Part shown: one piece after another, positions 58,766 to 64,000 of the stretch | Numbering within the stretch: position 1 is the stretch's first letter | Layout of the letters: every line of letters starts with the position of its first letter | Source of the DNA: Cyclobacteriaceae bacterium | Lineage (GTDB): Bacteria; Bacteroidota; Bacteroidia; Cytophagales; Cyclobacteriaceae | Assembly: GCA_026989535.1 (NCBI GenBank) | Contig: JALSJD010000048.1 | Coordinates: forward strand, 24,702 to 88,701 | Length of the DNA: 64,000 nucleotides | Direction of reading: 5' to 3' | The notes under the pieces: model-generated | The model's database searches: none | What the model was told of the DNA's origin: nothing | The model's input: the letters and a program-made list of their open reading frames with translations, nothing else | Made by a program: the position numbers and the translations under genes

Positions 58766-59030
58766 TTATTTTAGTTGTTACCCAGAACCTAGGTTAAGAG
58801 GCAATTCAAAGGTTCTGTCTCCTCTCAAATGGGCTATATCCTTTCAATTATAAAAAACAAAAATGGGCTAACCCAAAAGATCTGCTCAAATTTTATCCCG
58901 TTGAGCAGGAAAAATAAAATAAAGGCTTCCGTTTTTATTATTATTGTGGCTAAAGCGCAAATTGGTTGAAACTTGCTCTTTATGCTATTTTATTGCATAC
59001 TTTATACTATAAATATTGTATTATTATCTT

Positions 59031-60872
59031 ATGTCCGCAAAGCTGTTATATTCTATTGTTGATAATCAACAAGTTAAAAAGGTTGTAAAACTCGCATCAT
59101 ACAGGCAACTATACACTTTTTATGTACTGTTCCTAGTAGTTGGCACCCCCCATTTAGTAAGGGCTCAGGAGAATATGAGCAATTCAGCAATTGAAAAAGC
59201 ACTGAGTATGGCATCCAAGTATGAAGCTGAAGGGGATTTTAAAGAGGCTACACGCTATATTAATGAAGCAGGCATTACAGCTTGGGAGAACAAGGATTAT
59301 TTGAATGCAATAGATTACTTTAACCGATCAATTGAGCTTAATAGCAAAATAAATAATGAAAGCGGTATTTCTAAATTGCAAAGCAATTTGGGTATGATAT
59401 ATACCGATATGAGGCAATATAAAAACTCGTTAAACTATTTTCAATTAGCACTAGATTATCGTTTGGTATATGGGCAAAGAACAGAAATTATTTCTACTTA
59501 CATAAATGTAGCTGTTGTACTTAATAACTTAAAACGATACGAAGAAGCCGCAAAAAACTTGGAAAAAGCACTAACTATTGCCACCGAAATGAACGATGCC
59601 GCACAAATGAAAAGCTGCTATGGTATGTTGGCCGAAACCTACGAAAGAGCAGGCAATAATGAAAAAATGATTCATTATTTTAACCTTTATAAAACTTTTC
59701 ATGAAATGATTCAGCGCAATAAAGTAAACAAAGCCCAAAAACAGGTTGAATCAGAGCATTTGCATGCATTACAAGTAGAATTGGAGAGAAAAGAAAAGGA
59801 ACTGCAACTGATAGCCGCTAACAAAGAACTAGAGCAAACAGAAGAAGAACTATCTAATTTAAGCCTGGCAGCCAGGGAGTTATATTCGGCTAATAGCAAA
59901 CAGGAATTGGCAATTAGCCTGCTTGAAAGCGAAAATAAACTTGATAAATCGATAATTCGGGCCAATAAGATAACGCAGGGTTTTCAAAGAAAAATAATAT
60001 TGATTTCAATTGCTGGACTGGTTATTCTGATTTTGCTGGTGTTAGTGCTTTACCGGAATTACCGATATAAGAAACAAGTAAATATTCAGTTGGTTTCTCA
60101 AAACAAAAAAATTATTGAACTGAACGACAATTTGGAAGCAAGAGTGAAAAACAGAACTAGGGAGCTAGAGATTACAATGCAACAACTGGAAAGAAAAAAT
60201 AAAGACTTGGATGAGTTTTCGCATGTTATTTCGCATAATTTACGTGCACCTGTTGCAACTATTTTAGGTTTAAATGAGATAATAGACACTAAAAACCCTG
60301 GAGCACCTACAAACCTTAAAATATTTAGCCACTTGGCTGGGGTTGTTAAAAATCTTGATGAAATAGTAAAAGACCTTTCAATTATTCTTGAAGTAAGGGA
60401 TGCCATATCATTACCATTTAAAAATGTTGAAGTTAATAAGGTGTTAGATGCAGTTAAAGTACAATTACAGCAAAGTATCAGCAAATCAAAAATCACAATA
60501 AATTTTGACGATTCAGAGGCTCCTGTTGTGCGAACAGTTGAATCCTATTTTGATAATATCCTTTATAATTTACTGTCTAATGCTATTAAATACAGGTCAT
60601 TAAAGCACCCCAAAGTTAAGATTAAAACTAGGAGGGTGGATGCCGGTTTTAAAATGATTGTAGCTGATAACGGGATTGGAATAAGTGAGGAACACCTTTC
60701 TAAAATTTTTATGCCATACAAACAATTTGCTAATACCGAAGAAGGTAAAGGGTTAGGGCTTTACCTAGTACATGTACAAATAGAAGCACTGGGTGGAGAG
60801 ATTAACGTGTCGAGCAAGTTAAAAGTAGGTACTACATTTGAAATAATTCTTCCTGATAACACTACTAATTGA
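59031..60872 (+). CDS. TPR-containing sensor histidine kinase
   Basis: 613 aa from the ATG at 59031. In order: signal/anchor segment (LYTFYVLFLVVGTPHLVRAQ), periplasmic TPR repeats (residues ~45-225; YLNAIDYFNRSIELNSKI, SLNYFQLALDYRL, YEEAAKNLEKALTIA), a coiled coil (~225-310), one membrane helix (IILISIAGLVILILLVLVLY), a second coiled coil and the kinase core. The phosphorylated His is in DEFSHVISHNLRAPVATILG, and the ATP site shows NILYNLLSNAIKY, VADNGIGI and GKGLGLYLV. No receiver or output domain is attached, and no response regulator is nearby. It is followed 7 bases later by a secreted repeat protein, so it is probably in an operon with it. Confidence 0.9.
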   Translation: MSAKLLYSIVDNQQVKKVVKLASYRQLYTFYVLFLVVGTPHLVRAQENMSNSAIEKALSMASKYEAEGDFKEATRYINEAGITAWENKDYLNAIDYFNRSIELNSKINNESGISKLQSNLGMIYTDMRQYKNSLNYFQLALDYRLVYGQRTEIISTYINVAVVLNNLKRYEEAAKNLEKALTIATEMNDAAQMKSCYGMLAETYERAGNNEKMIHYFNLYKTFHEMIQRNKVNKAQKQVESEHLHALQVELERKEKELQLIAANKELEQTEEELSNLSLAARELYSANSKQELAISLLESENKLDKSIIRANKITQGFQRKIILISIAGLVILILLVLVLYRNYRYKKQVNIQLVSQNKKIIELNDNLEARVKNRTRELEITMQQLERKNKDLDEFSHVISHNLRAPVATILGLNEIIDTKNPGAPTNLKIFSHLAGVVKNLDEIVKDLSIILEVRDAISLPFKNVEVNKVLDAVKVQLQQSISKSKITINFDDSEAPVVRTVESYFDNILYNLLSNAIKYRSLKHPKVKIKTRRVDAGFKMIVADNGIGISEEHLSKIFMPYKQFANTEEGKGLGLYLVHVQIEALGGEINVSSKLKVGTTFEIILPDNTTN

Positions 60873-60879
60873 TAAAAAA

Positions 60880-62544
60880 ATGAAACATTACTATTTAACC
60901 TTATTTTTATTTTTGCCAATTATTATTTTTGGTCAGCACCCCGAGCACCCAAAAAAAATGTTTGTAGATAGCACTGGGCGCTATTATCAACAGGCATCTC
61001 TCCCACTCTTTTTTTTTATAGGTACATCGGCTAATGATAAACCGCTACCATTACAAGCTGTACAAAAAACAGAACTCTATCTTGAGGGGCATGGAGTACA
61101 TTCTTTTAAGCATAAAAACTCTATAACTAATAAATTTGATGTGCTTACAATTTATGCAGATGGAAGAGCACCTATTACCACTCCTAAATTTTTAAATGCG
61201 CCCTCTTATAGTACCAATAATAATGTATTTTATGGCTCAAATCTTGAAATAACACTTAGTTCTAAAGACGAAATGTCTGGGGTTGATGCCATCTATCATT
61301 CTTTAAGCGGCAGTAGTTTTTCTAAGCATGATGGCAAATCGACCTCGTTTAAAACAGAGGGCGATTTTGTGTATAAATATTATGCGGTTGACCGCACCGG
61401 AAACGTAGAAAACATTAAAGAAAAGAATTTTACGGTTGACTTAACCGCTCCTTCGTCTTTTCATAACATTATCAGCATTTCTTCTGATAATGTTATTTCA
61501 ACTAATTCATCAATATATCTTTCCGTATCTGATAGTACATCAGGAGTAGCTAAAACCTATTATAAATTTGATAAGGAAAAGTTTAGAACCTATTCAGGAA
61601 AAAATATCGCCTTCAAATATTTGCCTGATGGCTACCATACAATCACCTATTACTCGGTTGATCATGTTAAGAATAAAGAAACAGCCAAAAGCTTTACATT
61701 TTATTTGGATAAAACAGCACCAATTATGTCGGCCGATATTTTAGGCGATAAATTTTTAGTAGGCGATAAAGTTTATTTTTCTGGCCGTACTAAACTTAAA
61801 TTAACTGCGGTTGACAATAAATCAGGCATAAAGCGTGTAATGTTTTCGATTAATGGGCGAAAAGAAGTAGCATATTCTACCCCTTTTTATTTACCTAACA
61901 AATCTGGGTTGCATAATGTAGAGTTTTATGCAATAGACAATACAGATAACCGCATAAAAAGCGATTTTAAGCATAGTGTGGGTGTTATCTATGTTGATTT
62001 AACAGGCCCCTCAATAAACCACTCGTTTACAAACCCTAATTTTGTAAAAGCAGATACTGTTTATATAAGCCCAGCAACAAAAATTGTTTTAAAAGGAAAT
62101 GATCCTGAGGCCGGGTTGAAGAAAGTTACCTATAGTTTGGGCGATACTAAGAGCGAAACCTCTTATATAAAACCTTTTAGCATAGAAACTAAAGGGCTGT
62201 ATCATCTTAACTATTTTGCGTATGACAACGTAAACAACAGAAATTCTAAAGCAACCTATTTTATTGTTGATGCAAATGGGCCTGAAATCACCCACCAATT
62301 TTCAACTCAACCAAGTAAAGATGGGAAATATCCCTCTTATACCACCATTTATCTTGCGGCAGTAGATATAGAAGTGGGTGCCGGAAAAATCCGTTATCGT
62401 ATAAATGATGGAGCAGAACAATTCTATAATGCCCCATTGCAGGGGTTTAAAAAAGATAAAGAGTATAAGATTACAATAAAGGGCTATGATTTACTTGGTA
62501 ACCTTTCTGAAACAGAGCTTATTTTTAAAACAGACACTTATTAA
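60880..62544 (+). CDS. secreted protein with five OmpL47/Ig-like repeats
   Basis: 554 aa with signal peptide MKHYYLTLFLFLPIIIFGQ. A unique N-terminal ~100 residues is followed by five repeats of about 90 residues. Each has an SGV/SGI-type turn and ends in a 'YYAVDRTGN'-like strand: KYYAVDRTGNVE, TYYSVDHVKNKE, EFYAIDNTDNR, NYFAYDNVNNR and IKGYDLLGNLS. This is the pattern of OmpL47-type or bacterial Ig-like domains, usually found in surface proteins. No C-terminal sorting domain is recognised. The close spacing behind a periplasmic-TPR histidine kinase suggests that they work together. Confidence 0.82.
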   Translation: MKHYYLTLFLFLPIIIFGQHPEHPKKMFVDSTGRYYQQASLPLFFFIGTSANDKPLPLQAVQKTELYLEGHGVHSFKHKNSITNKFDVLTIYADGRAPITTPKFLNAPSYSTNNNVFYGSNLEITLSSKDEMSGVDAIYHSLSGSSFSKHDGKSTSFKTEGDFVYKYYAVDRTGNVENIKEKNFTVDLTAPSSFHNIISISSDNVISTNSSIYLSVSDSTSGVAKTYYKFDKEKFRTYSGKNIAFKYLPDGYHTITYYSVDHVKNKETAKSFTFYLDKTAPIMSADILGDKFLVGDKVYFSGRTKLKLTAVDNKSGIKRVMFSINGRKEVAYSTPFYLPNKSGLHNVEFYAIDNTDNRIKSDFKHSVGVIYVDLTGPSINHSFTNPNFVKADTVYISPATKIVLKGNDPEAGLKKVTYSLGDTKSETSYIKPFSIETKGLYHLNYFAYDNVNNRNSKATYFIVDANGPEITHQFSTQPSKDGKYPSYTTIYLAAVDIEVGAGKIRYRINDGAEQFYNAPLQGFKKDKEYKITIKGYDLLGNLSETELIFKTDTY

Positions 62545-62774
62545 TAGTTTCATTGCTTTTCTCCCGCTGATTTCGCAGAAGAAATCGCTCATTTATTAAA
62601 ACATAGGTGCTATCATAGTTTTCTGTAAAAGACAAAGAGGCAGTAAAAACCATTTGTTTTCTCAGAGTTAAATATTACTCTGGAAAGAGTCAAAGTTGCT
62701 ACTGCCCATTCACCAGATACTGGCTTGTAATTTCAGAACAACTGACCCATACCATCAGAAAAAAATTTATATAA

Positions 62775-63876
62775 TTGATTTTCAATGATCTGGTACAAAC
62801 CTCCAGAGTTGAAGGAAAAGTAAAACAACGGGTCATTCTTTATCTCGGATCTGACCCCATGCTTAAAGATAAAGACAACAGATCAACTGTTTTACAAATC
62901 CTAAAGGCCAAAATATTTAGCCAGCCTGAGCTATTTCCATCAGAAACCCCTCAACCCCTCTAGGTTTTGGCTGAAAGTTATTTTAAAAAGTATGAGGTAA
63001 AATATGGCACAGAGGCCATTGGGAGAGTTTCCTTGCCTCCCAAACCTGATAAGGCCGATTACCATCGAGTAGATATTGAAGGGCTGGAAGTGGAAGATGT
63101 TAGAACCTTTGGGGGCGAGCATTTATGCCATCAAACACTTGAGAAGTTACAATTGGAAGAATGCCTGTTAAGCTCCAAAGAAGCTGACAAGGCATTAATC
63201 AGCATCGCAGCACGCGCATTATTTGCCAGTTCTGAGCACAAAACAGCGAATTACAACACTGTTTTGGTTTTAATGAAACCATTTCACACAGAGCACTTTA
63301 CAGTGCATCTGACACGCTTTACAAACATAAAAGCACGATAGATAAATTTCTATATCAACGCCTTAGCCATATGTTTGAGCTCAATGATAAGTTAGTAATC
63401 TTTGACATAAGTAATACGTATTTTGAGACCACCAAACGCAAAAGCAAATTAGCCAAGCATGGCCGAAGAAAAGCGAAGCGACTGCCCGTTAGTTGTATTT
63501 ACAGGCGTTATAGATTCTTGTGGGTTATCCGGCACTCTCGCATATATGAGGGCAACAAAGCCGATGCCAGCACGTTGGCTGATATGCTCTCAGACCCAAC
63601 CTACGGTGGTGATGCCTGCGGCAAGGATGCAGGCATTGCCACCGTAGAGAACCTGAAACTAATCACAGAAAAAGGATACAGGTATGTATGTACAAAGCGA
63701 TTCAAAACGAAAAAAGGAACAATCCATAGATGAAAAACTTAGCAAACAATGTGAGCAAGAAATTGATACTATTAAAAATGCCCTCTATAAAAAAGGGGGG
63801 AACCAAGCTAATAAACAAAGTATGGGAGCGCATTGGCAGGCTCAAAGAGCGGAACAAAAGAGTAGCTGCTAACTAG
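62775..63876 (+). pseudogene. decayed IS1634-family (IS4-like) transposase
   Basis: The pieces of one transposase run in order through several frames: VEGKVKQRVILYLG (62775 frame), an in-frame TAG (62961-62963), then FKKYEVKYGTEAIGR. A frameshift near 63310 leads to YKHKSTIDKFLYQRLSHMFELNDKLVIFDISNTYFE. Further shifts near 63470 and between about 63540 and 63700 bring KEKRSDCPLVV, then KDAGIATVENLKLITEKGYRYV, a DDE-transposase motif. The end KKGGTKLINKVWERIGRLKE is in yet another frame. At least four disabling changes make it inactive. Neither terminal repeat of the element was identified, and the natural C-terminus seems cut short. Confidence 0.85.
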
Positions 63877-64000
63877 TGCCTGTTTGAAAAGGCAAAAAGC
63901 GGTTTTTTATTGTTCCCAAGTTTTTTTTTGCACAAAAAAGCATTTTGAATGTGAGACGAAGTAGTTACGTATTTGCAAATAAAGAAGGGTTAGCTATTTT

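Overview
The window is a stretch of chromosome from a member of the Bacteroidota, most likely a Cytophagales-like, free-living, gliding or T9SS-bearing bacterium. The evidence is a full-length SprA (2392 aa), the maeB-ruvA-sprA gene order typical of the phylum, a Rho factor with a long charged N-terminal insertion, the TPR / DUF4292 / EnvC-like gene set, DUF4837, DUF6150 and a eukaryote-like class I ribonucleotide reductase. Several promoters also fit the phylum's TTTG-N19-21-TAnnTTTG pattern. Coding DNA is AT-rich, and Shine-Dalgarno sequences are mostly absent. I saw no rRNA, tRNA or CRISPR array.

Layout. 1-1 kb: tail of an unknown gene, then hisIE. 1-7.2 kb (minus strand): a marR / adaptor / RND pump / TolC efflux operon. 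7.2-10 kb: two secreted-protein genes separated by repeats, including a 91-bp duplicated copy of the marR operator region. 10-16 kb: TPR protein, DUF4292 lipoprotein, EnvC-like LytM factor, TatA and an MltD-type lytic transglycosylase. 16-18.6 kb: DUF4837 lipoprotein, then a HigBA toxin-antitoxin pair with a nucleotidyltransferase. 18.6-28.7 kb: maeB-ruvA-sprA. 29-33 kb: rho, serS, rpmA, rplU. 33.7-37 kb: nrdB-nrdA. 37.2-37.8 kb: DUF433/DUF5615 pair. 38.4-43.2 kb: thrABC with a possible attenuator leader. 43-46 kb: small outer-membrane protein, then tpiA-DUF6150-prmA. 46-50.8 kb: a 1627-aa secreted protein of unknown function. 51-52.4 kb (minus): CNNM/CBS membrane protein and a small membrane protein. 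52.4-56 kb: SAM riboswitch, Cys-rich leader ORF, OsmC, metY, metX. 56-59 kb: a polytopic membrane protein and a DUF1801 gene broken by a small transposon-like element. 59-62.5 kb: TPR histidine kinase and a secreted repeat protein. 62.7-63.9 kb: a decayed IS1634-type transposase.

How the parts work together. The thr and met operons form one metabolic theme: thrA makes homoserine, thrBC turn it into threonine, and metX/metY turn it into homocysteine. The two branches have separate leader regions. The met leader has a SAM riboswitch followed by a 39-codon ORF ending in MCCCSCC, which suggests that both SAM and cysteine supply are sensed. The envelope genes (SprA, EnvC-like, MltD, TatA, lipoproteins) form a second theme.

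The most unusual material lies between genes. There are several families of small inverted-repeat (MITE-like) elements. One is caught in a DUF1801 gene with a clean TTAG target duplication, so the ancestral gene can be read across it. Another family is present in a long and a short form, and in both cases its terminal repeat supplies the TGA stop codon of the neighbouring gene. No wholly new multi-gene system is evident. The best candidates for undescribed biology are the met leader, the duplicated operator and the kinase/repeat-protein pair.
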